Positions 44,732-55,625 of a stretch of 64,000 nt of DNA are shown here, piece by piece; position 1 is the stretch's first letter, and every line of letters starts with the position of its first letter. A program made the translations under genes and the position numbers. This DNA is from CAVPWP01 sp963709395 (lineage in GTDB: Bacteria > Pseudomonadota > Alphaproteobacteria > Rhodobacterales > Rhodobacteraceae): assembly GCA_963709395.1 (NCBI GenBank), contig CAVPWP010000009.1:124001-188000 (forward strand), in the 5' to 3' direction. The notes below the pieces were generated by a model that saw only the letters and a list, made by a program, of their open reading frames with translations, made no database searches and was not told where the DNA came from.

Positions 44732-45435
44732 CGGCGCTTGCGGCTCTTCCGATGTACGACTGGCCCGAGACGCGCGGGACGGTGGATGCCTTCTATGCGG
44801 CGCTGCGCGCGCGGGTGCCGGAGCTTCCCGCGCAGCTCAGCCGTCCCGACAGCGATGCGGCGCTGGACGCGCTGTGGCGCGCGCCTGCGCTTTTTCTGTC
44901 CCAGACCTGTTGGGGGCCGATGCGGCACGGCCTTGCCGCCGAAGTGGCGGTGCTGGCGCAGCCCACCTACGATGATGTCCCCGGCGGGCAGGGCATCCTC
45001 TACCGGTCCGCTATCGTGATGCGCGACGCCGACCGTGTGACCGCTCCGGAGGACACGGGGCCTGCGCTTGCGGCCGCACTTGCCGGCCTGCGCCCGGCGA
45101 TCAACGGGCCGCACTCCCTGTCGGGCGCGATCGCCCTGTCCGAGGACCTGGCCGATCCGGGTCTGCCGGCGCGCGCGCACGTCACCGGCAGCCATCGCGC
45201 GTCGGTCCGCGCCGTGGCCGGCGGCCGCGCGGACTACGCCGCCATCGACTGCCGAAGCTGGGCCATGGCGCTGGCTCACGAACCCGCTGCCCGTGCCCTC
45301 ACCGTCGTTGGCTGGACCGCACCGCGTCCGGGTTTGCCGTTCATCACCAGCCGCCGGACGCCTCCGGACCTGCGGGCGCGCCTGGCCGACGCCCTCTGCG
45401 AGCTTGGCGCCGTGGCTCCGGCCCTTGCGGCCTGA
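44728..45435 (+). CDS. PhnD/SsuA-like substrate-binding-fold protein without signal peptide
   Basis: A 235-residue protein resembling the type 2 periplasmic-binding fold of phosphonate-binding proteins: MTALAALPMYDWPETRGTVD, FLSQTCWGPMRHGL, INGPHSLSGAIALSE, VTGSHRASVRAVAGGRADYA and AAIDCRSWAMA. No signal peptide is seen and no ABC partner genes follow, so it may act in the cytoplasm as a ligand-binding or chaperone-like protein. It is translationally coupled to the desaturase-like gene. The function is unknown. Confidence 0.75.
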   Translation: MTALAALPMYDWPETRGTVDAFYAALRARVPELPAQLSRPDSDAALDALWRAPALFLSQTCWGPMRHGLAAEVAVLAQPTYDDVPGGQGILYRSAIVMRDADRVTAPEDTGPALAAALAGLRPAINGPHSLSGAIALSEDLADPGLPARAHVTGSHRASVRAVAGGRADYAAIDCRSWAMALAHEPAARALTVVGWTAPRPGLPFITSRRTPPDLRARLADALCELGAVAPALAA

Positions 45436-45474
45436 CAAGGACCCGGCCGCGGCGCCGGGATGGGAGTGACTGGA

Positions 45475-48030
45475 ATGACGAGAACCTACCGCGCAGTGGT
45501 CATCGGGGGCGGCGTCGTCGGATGCTCGGTCCTCTATCACCTTGCCAAGGCGGGCTGGACGGACGTGCTGCTGATCGAGCGGTCGGAACTGACCTCGGGC
45601 TCGACCTGGCACGCGGCGGGCGGCTTTCACACGCTGAACGGCGATCCGAACGTGGCGCGGCTTCAGGCCTACACGATCTCGCTCTACGAGGAACTCGAGC
45701 GGATCTCGGGCCAGTCCTGCGGCCTGCACCTGGTCGGCGGGGTGCAGATGGCCGACAGCCCCGAGCGCATGGATTTCCTGCGCATGGCCCATGCCCAGGG
45801 CCGCTATCTCGGCATGGAAACCGAGCTGATCACGCCGTCCGAGGCCAGCGCGATGTTCCCGCTGATGGACGAGCGTCATTTCGTCGGCGCGCTCTGGGAT
45901 CCGGTCGAGGGCCATCTCGACCCGTCCGGCACGACGCATGCCTATGCCAAGTCCGCGCGCATCCTCGGGCGCCGAGATCGAGCTTCGCAATCCGGTGATC
46001 GAACTGACCCAGGACGCCGACGGCATGTGGAACGTCGTCACCCGGAACGGGCACGATCCGGGCCGAGCATGTGGTCAACGCCGCGGGCCTCTGGGCGCGC
46101 GAAGTCGGCCGGATGGCGGGGCTCGAACTGCCGGTCCTGGCCATGGAGCACATGTATCTCCTGACCGAGCCGATGCCCGAGGTGATCGAGTTCAACCAGT
46201 CCACCGGGCGCGAACTGATCCATGTGATCGACTTCAAGGGCGAGATCTACACCCGGCAGGAAGGGCAGGGGCATCCTGCTTGGCACCTATGAGAAGGCCT
46301 GCAAGCCGTGGTCGCCGGTCCAGACGCCCTGGGATTTCGGGCACGAGCTTCTGCAACCCGACATCGACCGGCTTGCCCCGTCGCTCGAGATCGGGTTTCG
46401 CCATTTCCCGCCCTACGAGCGCGCGGGCATCAAGCAGATCATCAACGGCCCCTTCACCTTCGCCCCCGACGGCAACCCGCTGGTCGGGCCGGTGCAGGGG
46501 CTGACGAACTACTGGTCGGCCTGCGCGGTCATGGCGGGCTTCAGCCAGGGCGGCGGCGTCGGGCTGGTGCTGGCCAACTGGATGACGACGGGCGACCCCG
46601 GGCACGATGTCTTCGGCATGGACGTGGCGCGCTTCGGCGACTGGGCGACGCTGCGCTACACCAACGCCAAGGTGCGCGAGAACTATTCGCGCCGCTTCTC
46701 GATCCGCTTCCCGAACGAGGAACTGCCGGCGGCCCGCCCGCACCAGACCACGCCGCTCTACGATCTTCTGGTGCGCGACCAACACGCGGTGATGGGCGAC
46801 AGCTGGGGCCTCGAGGCGCCGCTCTGGTTCGCCCCCTCGGCGGAGGAGGCGCATGATGTCCTGAGCTTCCATCGCTCGAACGACTTCCCGCATGTCGGGG
46901 CCGAGGTTCGTGCGGTGCGCGAAAGCGTGGGCGTCACCGAGATCGCCAATTTCGCGAAATACGAGGTGACGGGGCCGGGGGCCGAGGCGTTCCTCGACCG
47001 GCTGATGACGAACACGCCTGCCGAAGACGGGCCGGCTTGTCCTGACGCCGATGCTGAACCCGCAGGGCAAGCTGATCGGCGATTTCACCATCGCCCGGGC
47101 GGGCGCCGGAACGCTTCCTGATCTGGGGCTCGCTCGCCGCCACGAAGTATCACATGCGCTGGTTCGAGGCGCATCTGCCGAAGGACGGATCGGTCAGGGT
47201 GACGGCGCTTCACACGGACCTCGTCGGCCTGTCCATCGCCGGGCCGAAATCGCGCGACGTGCTGGCGACGCTGGTCGACGCGGATGTGTCAAACGCGGCG
47301 TTCCGCTTCCTCGACTTCCGCGAGATGGACGTGGCCGGCGCCCCGGCCATGGTCAACCGCATCACCTATACTGGCGATCTTGGTTACGAGATCTGGATGA
47401 AGCCCGCGTTCCAGCGCCGGATCTACACCGCCATCAAGGAGGCGGGCGCGCCGTTCGGGATCCGCGATTTCGGGATGCGCGCGCTCCTGTCGATGCGGTT
47501 CGAGAAGAACTTCCCGACCTGGTTCGCCGAGCTGCGCCCGATCTACGGACCGATGGAAGGCGGCGATGGAGCGGTTCGTGGCCTATGACAAGCCGGACTT
47601 CATCGGCCGCGAGGCCGCGCTGGCCGAACGCGCAGAGGGTCCGCGCCTGCGCCGGGTGACGCTGGTCGTCGACGCCGACGGGGCCGATGCGATCCACGAC
47701 GAGCCGATCTGGGCGCGCGTGGGCGACGAGGATTTCGGCACGGTCGCCGCGCCCCACGGCCACGGCGCGCCGCGTTTCGACGCCACCGGCCAGACCCTGC
47801 CGCCGCCCGTGCCGGCCCGCGACGGCGACTGGCGCGTGGTCGGCTGGGTCACCTCGGGCGGCTATGGCCATTTCGTCGGGCTGTCGCTGGCGCAGGGATA
47901 CGTTCCGGCGGCCCTGGCCGACCGCAGCGAGGACGGTGTCTTCGAGGTCGAGATCCTCGGCCAGCGCCGCGCGGCGCGGATCGCGATGGAACCGCCCTTT
48001 GACCCGACCGGCGCGCGGATGCGAAGCTGA
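45475..48030 (+). CDS. Second DMGDH/sarcosine-dehydrogenase-like FAD-GcvT protein, six frameshifts
   Basis: About 849 residues. The FAD domain begins RAVVIGGGVVGCSVLYHLAKA and has STWHAAGG (His about residue 46, the covalent-FAD site of DMGDH). The GcvT-type domain includes LVGLSIAGPKSRDVLATL, NRITYTGDLGYEIW and VVGWVTSGGYGHFVGLSLAQG. Single extra bases near 45968, 46050, 46271, 47032, 47108 and 47564 explain every break, and no conserved block is lost. GGGAG precedes ATG 45475. It oxidises an N-methylated glycine or related amine with folate as C1 acceptor. sarcosine oxidase genes downstream would take the next step. Confidence 0.87.
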
Positions 48031-48071
48031 GCTTTTCTGCCACTCACAAATTGATCGGACGGACCCCCTTG

Positions 48072-49169
48072 ATGAAAGCCGCCCTCTGCCGTGCCTTCAA
48101 CCAGCCGCTGAGCATCGAGACCCTGATGCTGGCCCCACCGCGCGCCGGCGAGGTCGAGGTGACGCTGGGGGCCTGCGCGATCTGTCACTCGGATATCCAC
48201 TACATGGACGGGGCCTGGGGTGGCCTGCTGCCCGCGGTCTACGGGCATGAGGCCGCGGGCTGGATCACCGCACTGGGCGACGGGGTCACCGCCTATGCGA
48301 TGGGCCAGCGCGTCCTAGTCACGCTGATCAAGGCCTGCGGGCATTGCTCCTGCTGCGCCTCGGGCCGGCCGACCATCTGCGAGGATCCGCACTACCTCGA
48401 CACGCCGATCAGCCTGCCCGACGGCACACCGGTGATGCAGGGCATGGCCACTGGCGCCTTCGCTGAGAAGGTCGTGGTTCACACCAGCCAGATCGCGCCG
48501 CTGCCCGACGACATGCCGCTCGACGTCGCTTCGCTTCTGTCCTGCGGGGTCATCACCGGGACGGGCGCGGTGCTCAACAGCGCGCAGATGCCGGCGGGGG
48601 CAAGCGCGCTGGTGATCGGCGCGGGCGGCGTGGGCCTGAACGCCATACAGGGTGCGCGGATCGCCGGGGCGCGGCGGATCATCGCGATGGATGTGGCCGC
48701 CGAAAAGCTGACCGCCGCCGCGGAATTCGGCGCGACCGACGGCGTGCTGGCCACCGACCCCGAGGCGCGCGACCGCGTCAGGTCGCTCACCGGCGGCCGG
48801 GGGGCAGACTACGTCTTCGTCACGGTGGGTGCCGTGCGCGCCTACGAGCAGGCGCTCGAGTTCTGCGCGCCCGGAGGCGCTGTCGTGATGGCAGGGATGA
48901 CCGCGAATGACGAGGTGATGCGGCTCAGCCCCGGGAACACCGCCTTCCAGGAGCAGCGACTCGTCGGCTCGCGCATGGGATCGACGGTTCTGACCCGCGA
49001 TATTCCCCGGCTGATCGACTACTACCGCCAGGGGCGGCTGAAGCTCGACGAACTGATCTCGAACCGCTACCCGCTGGAACAGATCAATGCGGCGATCGAC
49101 GATGCGCGCACGGGACTGTCGCGGCGCAACGTGATCCTGTTCGACGCCTTCGGAAGAGACGCGCCATGA
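48072..49169 (+). CDS. Zinc-dependent medium-chain alcohol dehydrogenase
   Basis: A 365-residue MDR enzyme. Catalytic zinc ligands are in GACAICHSDIHYMDG and AVYGHEAAG, and the four structural-zinc cysteines are in CGHCSCCASGRPTIC. The cofactor motif is ALVIGAGGVGLNAIQGARIAG. ATG 48072 is favoured over 48051 because it gives the family start MKAALCRAFNQPL. The overall pattern resembles class III/formaldehyde-type dehydrogenases, so oxidation of a C1 product from demethylation is possible. The stop overlaps the next gene (ATGA). Confidence 0.87.
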   Translation: MKAALCRAFNQPLSIETLMLAPPRAGEVEVTLGACAICHSDIHYMDGAWGGLLPAVYGHEAAGWITALGDGVTAYAMGQRVLVTLIKACGHCSCCASGRPTICEDPHYLDTPISLPDGTPVMQGMATGAFAEKVVVHTSQIAPLPDDMPLDVASLLSCGVITGTGAVLNSAQMPAGASALVIGAGGVGLNAIQGARIAGARRIIAMDVAAEKLTAAAEFGATDGVLATDPEARDRVRSLTGGRGADYVFVTVGAVRAYEQALEFCAPGGAVVMAGMTANDEVMRLSPGNTAFQEQRLVGSRMGSTVLTRDIPRLIDYYRQGRLKLDELISNRYPLEQINAAIDDARTGLSRRNVILFDAFGRDAP

Positions 49170-50401
49170 AGCTCGACACGCTTGAGATCTTCGTGATCGG
49201 CACCCCGCCTCCGGGCTGGGGCGGGCGGTACTGGATCGTCGTCAGGCTGGCCACCGCCTGCGGCATCGTGGGCTATGGCGAGGTCTATGCCGCCGCCGTC
49301 GGCCCCGCGGCGATGGAGGCCGTGATCCGCGACGTCTTCGAACGGCACATGCAGGGCGAAAGCCCCGAGAACGTCGAAGTGATGTTCCGCCGCGCCTATT
49401 CGGCGGGCTTCACCCAGCGCCCCGACCCCACGGTCATCGGCGCCTTCTCGGGGCTCGAGATCGCCTGCTGGGACATTCTGGGCAAGGCGCGGGACCGGCC
49501 GGTCTGGGCTTTGCTGGGCGGGCGGATCAACGACCGGCTGCGCGCCTATACCTATCTCTATCCGCTGCCGCACCATGACCAGCGGGCGTTCTGGACAAGC
49601 CCCGACATGAACGCCGAAGCGGCCGCCGCCGCGGTCGCGCAGGGCTTCACGGCGATCAAGCTTGATCCGGCCGGACCCTACACCATCCGCGGCGGGCACC
49701 AGCCGGGGATGCGCGACATCGCCCTTTGCGAGGCGATGCTCGGGGCCGTGCGTGATGCGGTCGGGGTCCGGGCGGACATCCTTCTGGGCACCCACGGCCA
49801 GTTCACGGCCGCGGGCGCGATCCGCCTTGGCGCGGCGGTCGAGCGGTTCCAGCCGCTCTGGTTCGAGGAACCGGTTCCCCCCGACGACGTGCACGCCATG
49901 GCCGAGGTCGCCCGCGCCTGCCGCATTCCCGTCGCCGCCGGCGAGCGGCTGACCACGAAGGCCGAATTCACGGCGGTTCTGCGCGCCGGCGGCGCGGCCA
50001 TCCTTCAGCCGGCGCTCGGCCGCGCCGGCGGGATCTGGGAGACCAAGAAGATCGCCGCCATCGCCGAAGGGTTCGGCGCGCAATTGGCCCCCCACCTCTA
50101 TGCCGGTCCGGTCGAGTGGGCGGCCAACATCCAGCTTGCCGCGACCCTTCCGAACCTTCTGATGATCGAATGCATCGGCACGGGCGGCGATTTTCACCGT
50201 CCGCTGATCGGCAACACCCTGCGTGTCGAGGACGGCTTTGTCGTGCCGCCCTCGGAACCGGGCCTCGGCATCGTATTCGACGAGGAACTGGCGCGGGCGC
50301 ATGTCCATGACGGATCGGCCCTGCATCTCGAGATGCAGGAAGCCCCCTGCGACTACGTGGCCGGAAACGCGTTCGGCGGAGGGGCGGAACGACATGACTG
50401 A
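49166..50401 (+). CDS. Enolase-superfamily enzyme (mandelate racemase/galactonate dehydratase group)
   Basis: A 411-residue enzyme with the N-terminal capping domain (LEIFVIGTPPPGWGGRYW) and TIM-barrel ligands: KLDPAGPYT, GTHGQF, WFEEPVPP and AAGERL, plus PHLYAGP near the end. The GTHGQ and late histidine resemble the sugar-acid dehydratase group. No sugar pathway is nearby; it sits between an alcohol dehydrogenase and sarcosine oxidase genes, a context that in other marine bacteria includes betaine epimerases of this superfamily. Racemisation or dehydration of a hydroxylated betaine is possible. Confidence 0.87.
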   Translation: MKLDTLEIFVIGTPPPGWGGRYWIVVRLATACGIVGYGEVYAAAVGPAAMEAVIRDVFERHMQGESPENVEVMFRRAYSAGFTQRPDPTVIGAFSGLEIACWDILGKARDRPVWALLGGRINDRLRAYTYLYPLPHHDQRAFWTSPDMNAEAAAAAVAQGFTAIKLDPAGPYTIRGGHQPGMRDIALCEAMLGAVRDAVGVRADILLGTHGQFTAAGAIRLGAAVERFQPLWFEEPVPPDDVHAMAEVARACRIPVAAGERLTTKAEFTAVLRAGGAAILQPALGRAGGIWETKKIAAIAEGFGAQLAPHLYAGPVEWAANIQLAATLPNLLMIECIGTGGDFHRPLIGNTLRVEDGFVVPPSEPGLGIVFDEELARAHVHDGSALHLEMQEAPCDYVAGNAFGGGAERHD

Positions 50402-50487
50402 AGCGGCCATACCATCCCGCAGCCCGGTATGTTTCCTCCCGTCCTGCAAGGTGTGCCGCGCGACCGATGCGGGGTCAGGAGTAGGAA

Positions 50488-51738
50488 ATGCGGTTCTCGG
50501 GAATGCGCGTGCTGGCGGAAGGGCTGCGGGGCAACCGCCGCTGGACGCCGCACTGGCGCAGACCGGACCCCAAACGCACCTATGACATGATCATCATCGG
50601 CGGGGGCGGGCATGGGCTGTCCACCGCCTATTACCTCGCCCGCAACCACGGAATCACGAACATCGCCGTGCTCGAGAAGGGGTATCTTGGAGGCGGCAAC
50701 ATCGGGCGCAACACCACGATCGTGCGCGCGAACTACTTCCTGCCGGGCAATTCCGAGTTCTACAGCCACTCGCTGAAGCTCTGGGAAGGGCTCGAGGACG
50801 AGCTGAACTTCAACGTCATGCATTCGCAGCGCGGGCTGATCAATCTCTTCCATTCAGACGGCCAGCGCGACGCCTTCGTGCGGCGCGGCAACGCCATGCT
50901 CGCCCAGGGCGACGACGCGATCCTTCTGGGGCGCGACGAGCTGCGCGAGATGCTGCCCTATCTCGACCATGACCAGGGCCGTTTTCCGATCTACGGCGGC
51001 CTCTACCACAAGCGCGGCGGTACCGCGCGGCACGATGCAGTGGCCTGGGGCTATGCGCGCGGGGCCGACCGTCAGGGCGTCGACCTGATCGAGAATTGCG
51101 AGGTGACGGGCATCCGCGTCGAGGGCGGCAGGGTCACCGGCGTCTCGACCACACGGGGCGAGATCGCGGCGCCCCGTGTCGGCATCGTGGCGGCTGGACG
51201 GTCGGGGCAGGTGGCGGCGATGGCCGGGCTGCGCCTGCCGATCGAAAGCCATGTGCTGCAGGCCTTCGTGACCGAGGGGCTGAAGCCCGTGATCGACCAT
51301 GTCATCAGCTTCGGGATGGGGCACTTCTATATCAGCCAGTCCGACAAGGGCGGGCTTGTCTTCGGCGGCGACCTCGACTTCTACGCATCCTACGCCGCGC
51401 GCGGTAACCTGCCGATGGCCGAGCATGTGATGGAGGCGGGCATGACGCTGATGCCGATGATCGGGCGCGCGAAAGTCCTGCGCTCCTGGGGCGGGATCAT
51501 GGACATGACGCCCGATGGCTCGCCCATCATCGACCGCACCCCGGTCGAGGGGCTCTATCTCGACGGCGGCTGGTGCTATGGCGGGTTCAAGGCGGTTCCG
51601 GCCTCGGGCTGGTGCATGGCGCATCTGATGGCCACGGACGAGCCGCACCCTGTCGCCCGCCGCTTTCGCCTTGATCGCTTCGCCACAGGCCATCTTCTCG
51701 ACGAAGAAGGCACCGGCAGCCAGCACAACCTGCATTGA
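50488..51738 (+). CDS. soxB: Sarcosine oxidase subunit beta
   Basis: A 416-residue flavoprotein subunit of heterotetrameric sarcosine oxidase. The opening RGNRRWTPHWRRPDPKRTYD followed by MIIIGGGGHGLSTAYYLARN is diagnostic, and GGWCYGGFKAVPASGWCMAH is the conserved late FAD region. It carries the site where sarcosine is oxidised to glycine. AGGAG precedes the ATG. It is first in soxBDAG; the 86-base gap before it holds only a weak 6-bp hairpin (50408-50431). Confidence 0.96.
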   Translation: MRFSGMRVLAEGLRGNRRWTPHWRRPDPKRTYDMIIIGGGGHGLSTAYYLARNHGITNIAVLEKGYLGGGNIGRNTTIVRANYFLPGNSEFYSHSLKLWEGLEDELNFNVMHSQRGLINLFHSDGQRDAFVRRGNAMLAQGDDAILLGRDELREMLPYLDHDQGRFPIYGGLYHKRGGTARHDAVAWGYARGADRQGVDLIENCEVTGIRVEGGRVTGVSTTRGEIAAPRVGIVAAGRSGQVAAMAGLRLPIESHVLQAFVTEGLKPVIDHVISFGMGHFYISQSDKGGLVFGGDLDFYASYAARGNLPMAEHVMEAGMTLMPMIGRAKVLRSWGGIMDMTPDGSPIIDRTPVEGLYLDGGWCYGGFKAVPASGWCMAHLMATDEPHPVARRFRLDRFATGHLLDEEGTGSQHNLH

Positions 51739-51746
51739 CCTGAGCC

Positions 51747-52004
51747 ATGCGCATCCCCTGTCCCTGCTGCGGCCCCCGCGATCTGCGCGAATTCACCTAC
51801 CTCGGGTCCGAGGCCTATCTCGACCGCCCCGCCGAGGATGCGCCGGAAGAGGCGTGGGATGCCTATCTTCACCTGCGCGACAACCCCGCCGGTCCGGTCC
51901 GGGATCTCTGGTACCACGACCCCTGCGGCACCTGGGCCTGCGTGGACCGCAACACCGTCACCCACGCGGTCGACGGGTCCGTCCCGCTGGAGCGCGCGCG
52001 ATGA
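51747..52004 (+). CDS. soxD: Sarcosine oxidase subunit delta
   Basis: An 85-residue zinc-binding subunit. Cysteines in MRIPCPCCGPRD and the WYHDPCGTWACVDRNTVTH block are family hallmarks. It is needed for assembly of the oxidase. It follows soxB after 8 bases and overlaps soxA (ATGA). Confidence 0.95.
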   Translation: MRIPCPCCGPRDLREFTYLGSEAYLDRPAEDAPEEAWDAYLHLRDNPAGPVRDLWYHDPCGTWACVDRNTVTHAVDGSVPLERAR

Positions 52005-54937
52005 GGCGGCGCGACGGGACGGGCCATTCGATCGACCGCGACAAGCCGATCAGCTTCCGCTTCGATGGCCGCGACTACCATGGGTTTGAGGGCGACACGC
52101 TGGCCTCGGCGCTTCTGGCCAGCGGGGTGCGGGTGGTCGGGCGATCTTTCAAGTATCACCGCCCGCGCGGGGTGATGACCGCCGGATCGGAAGAGCCGAA
52201 CGCGCTGGTCGAACTTCGGCGCGACGGGGCCTTCCACCCGAACGTCCGCGCCACGGTGCAGGAGCTTCACCAGGGACTCGTGGCGCGGGCGCAGAACTGC
52301 TGGCCGTCGCTGCGCTGGGACGCGATGGCGGTGAACGATCTCGCGGCACCCTTCCTCGGCGCGGGCTTCTACTACAAGACCTTCATGTGGCCCCGCGCCT
52401 TCTGGGAGAAGGTCTATGAACCCGCGATCCGCCGGGCAGCGGGCCTTGGCCGCCTGCCGGTCACGCCCGAGTCGGGCGTCCATGAAAAGGCCTTCGCCTT
52501 CTGCGACCTGCTCGTGATCGGGTCCGGCCCGACGGGGCTGATGGCGGCGCTGACCGCCGGACGGGCCGGGCTGCGCGTGATCCTTGCCGAGGAGGACCGT
52601 GAGCCGGGCGGGCAACTGCATGTCGCGACCGGGACCATAGGTGGCGTGCCCGCCCGGGACTGGGCCGCAGGCGTCCTTGCGGAACTCGGCGACTTGCCGA
52701 ACGTGCGGATCATGACCCGCACCACGGTGACGGGCGCCTATGACGGCGGGGTCTTCGGCGCGCTCGAACGGGTCGGCCAGCATCTCGCGGACGCCGGCGA
52801 CCTGCCGCGCGAGTGCTTCTGGCGGATCACCGCGGGCCGGGCGATCCTGGCCGCCGGGGCGCTGGAACGGCCCATTGCGCACCCGGGCAACGACCGTCCG
52901 GGCGTGATGCTCCTGAGCGCGGTCGCCGCCTACTGGCACCGCTGGGGGATCGACCCGGGGCGGGTCGTGGTCTTCGGCAACAGTGACGGCGCGCTTGCGC
53001 AGGCCCGGGCGTTGGCCGGGCAGGGGATGCGGATCGCGGCCTATGTCGATCCGCGGCCCGACATCGCCGCCGATGCACCGTTCGACATCCGCGCCGGGGC
53101 CGAGGTGGTGGCGACCGCCGGGCGCTTCGGCTTGCGCGAGGTGTCGGTCCGCGCGGGGGATCGGGTCACCCGCATCGAGGCGCAGACCCTGGCGCTTTCG
53201 GGTGGCTGGAACCCGACCCTGCACCTGGCCTGCCACATGAACGCGCGGCCCGAGTGGAACGCCGCCATCGCCGCCTTCGTGCCGCGGCCGGGGATGGTGC
53301 CGGGTCTGACGGCGGCGGGGGCGGCGCGCGGCCTTTTCTCGACGGCGGCCTGCCTTGCCGACGGGCGCGAGGCCGCCCTTGGCGTGCTGGCGGATCTTGG
53401 GCAACGGGCCAAAGCTGCGCCTGCGCCGGAGGCCGAGGATACCCCCTACCGTATCGTGCCCCTCTGGCAGGTGGCGGCGAAAGGACGGGCCTGGCTCGAC
53501 CTCGCCAACGATGTCACGACCAAGGACGTGGCCCTTGCCGCCCGCGAAGGCTATGCCTCGGTCGAGCACATGAAGCGCTATACCACGCAGGGCATGGCTC
53601 CGGATCAGGGCAAGTCGTCGAACGTGGCGGCACTTGCCGTGCTTGCCGACGCCACCGGGCGCGGCATTCCCGCGACCGGAACGACGACCTTCCGACCGCC
53701 CTTCGTTCCCGTGTCGATCGCAGCGATGGGGGCAGGGGGGCAGGGACGGGGTTTCGCGCCCGAGCGGCGCACGACATCGGACGCCGCGACCCGTGCCCTC
53801 GGCGCTCCGATGATCGAGGCGGGCCTGTGGTTCCGCCCGTCGTATTTCCCCCGGCCGGGCGAGACGCACTGGCGCCAGAGCTGCGACCGCGAGGTCGCCA
53901 TGGTGCGCAGCACGGTCGGCGTCTGCGACGTCTCGACCCTGGGCAAGATCGACGTGCAAGGGCCGGATGCGGGCCGCTTTCTCGATTTCGTCTACGCCAA
54001 CACGATGTCCACGCTGACACCGGGGCGGGTGCGCTACGGCCTGATGCTGCGCGAGGATGGCCACGTCATGGACGACGGCACCTGCGCGCGCCTGTCCGAA
54101 GACCGCTTTCTGGTCACTACCACCACCGCCGCGGCCGGGCCGGTGATGCGGCATCTCGACTTTCGTGCAGCAGGCCTTCTGCCCGGGCTGGAAGCTGCGG
54201 GTCGCGTCGGTGACCGAACACTGGGCGCAATTCGCCGTCGCCGGACCCAAGGCCCGCAGCGGTGCTGGAGGCCGTGCTCGATGCGCCCGTGGGCCCCGCC
54301 GATCCGCCGTTCATGGGGGTGCGCGACGTCAGGGTCGGGGACGTGGCGGGCCGACTTTTCCGAATCTCGTTCAGCGGGGAACTGGGCTACGAAATCGCGG
54401 TGCCCGCGCGCTATGGCGCGGCACTTTTCGACCGGCTTGTCGCCGTCGCGGGCGCCGAAGGCGGCGGGCCTTACGGCATGGAGGCGCTGAACGTCCTTCG
54501 GATCGAGAAGGGGTTTCTCACCCATGCCGAGATGGACGGGCGCACCACGGCCTTCGACCTCGGACTCGGGCCGCATGCTGGCGCCGGGCAAGGAGTTCAT
54601 CGGCAAGGCTGCAAGCCGCCGTCCCGGCCTGACCGGCCCCGAGCGGCTGCAACTGGTTGGCATTCGCGGGCGCGACCCGCACGCCGAGATCACGGCCGGG
54701 GCGCATCTCTATCGGGTGGGCGAACCCGCGCGGGCAGTGCAGGGGCAGGGGCACAGCAAGTCCGTCTGCTGGTCCCCCACGCTTGACGCCTGGATCGGTC
54801 TTGCGCTGGTCCGCGACGGCCGTGCCCGGCATGGCGAGGTGCTGCGGCTTGACGACGGATTGCGCGGCCTGCGGGCCGAGGTCACCCTCTGCGATCCGGT
54901 GTTCCTTGATCCCGAAGGAGGGCGCATGCGTGGCTGA
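52001..54937 (+). CDS. soxA: Sarcosine oxidase subunit alpha, three frameshifts
   Basis: About 977 residues, normal for the family. An N-terminal ferredoxin-like domain (FEGDTLASALLASGVRVVGR), NAD/FAD-binding domain (LLVIGSGPTGLMAALTAGRA), AAREGYASVEHMKRYTTQGM and DQGKSSNVAAL, then a folate-binding GcvT domain (LEAVLDAPVGPADPPF, SFSGELGYEIAVPARYGAA). Extra bases near 54162, 54257 and 54570 split the C-terminal part; removing them gives LDFVQQAFCPGW and LGLGRMLAPGKEFIGKAA. It transfers the formaldehyde-level carbon from sarcosine to tetrahydrofolate. The end overlaps soxG. Confidence 0.94.
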
Positions 54938-55478
54938 ATTGCAGACATGCGCACCATTCGACGGCCTGACCCTTCCGCTTGCGCTGGGAGCGGCCCGGAT
55001 CGAGGCCGTGCCGATGGGGCGCATCCTGTCGGTCGCGCCCTATCCCGGGTGCGAGGCCGGCGTGGCGGACCGCCTGGGTGGCTTCCCCGCCCCCGGCGAA
55101 ATTCATGCGACAGGCGAGGTGCGGCTGGTCTGGGCCGGGCGGGACCAGGCGTTCCTGTTCGATGCAGGCGGTGGAGAAGCCGACTGGTTCGAGAGGCTGG
55201 CGGGACTGGCGGCGGTCACCGACCAGTCGGACGGCTGGGCGGGGTTGCGGATTTCCGGCGCCGACGCGGCCGAGGTGCTGGCAAGGCTGGTCCCGCTCGA
55301 CCTTGCCGCCATGCCGGCCGGCCATTCGGCGCGATCGCTTCTCAACCACATGCCGCTCTTGCTGATCCGCGATGAGACCGGTTTCGAGATCTGGAGCTTC
55401 CGCTCGATGGCAGGAACCATGCTGCACGAAATCTCGTCGGCGATGCGCGCGGTCGCCGCGCGGCGGGCGCCGGTGTGA
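54930..55478 (+). CDS. soxG: Sarcosine oxidase subunit gamma
   Basis: A 182-residue subunit. GTG 54930 follows GAAGGAGGG and overlaps the soxA stop. SDGWAGLRISGADAAEVLAR and the late MPLLLIRDETGFEIWSFRSM are the conserved blocks. It completes the alpha-beta-gamma-delta complex. No glyA, purU or folD genes follow, so folate C1 recycling is encoded elsewhere. Confidence 0.92.
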   Translation: MAELQTCAPFDGLTLPLALGAARIEAVPMGRILSVAPYPGCEAGVADRLGGFPAPGEIHATGEVRLVWAGRDQAFLFDAGGGEADWFERLAGLAAVTDQSDGWAGLRISGADAAEVLARLVPLDLAAMPAGHSARSLLNHMPLLLIRDETGFEIWSFRSMAGTMLHEISSAMRAVAARRAPV

Positions 55479-55625
55479 CCCTGACCTTGCGTCGGGTGGC
55501 ACCTGGCGTCGAGTTTCGGCAGCGGGCGGGAACGGCATGGAATCGACCTGAAATGACGCAGGCGGACGCGCGCGGCCTCTGGAAGCGCTCGAGAGTCCCA
55601 ATTGCAATTCGAAAGGTCGCCGCAG

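Noticed and set aside
50408..50431. 6-bp hairpin before soxB as an attenuator
   Set aside because: The 12-nt loop and short stem make it weak and there is no T-run or alternative pairing.
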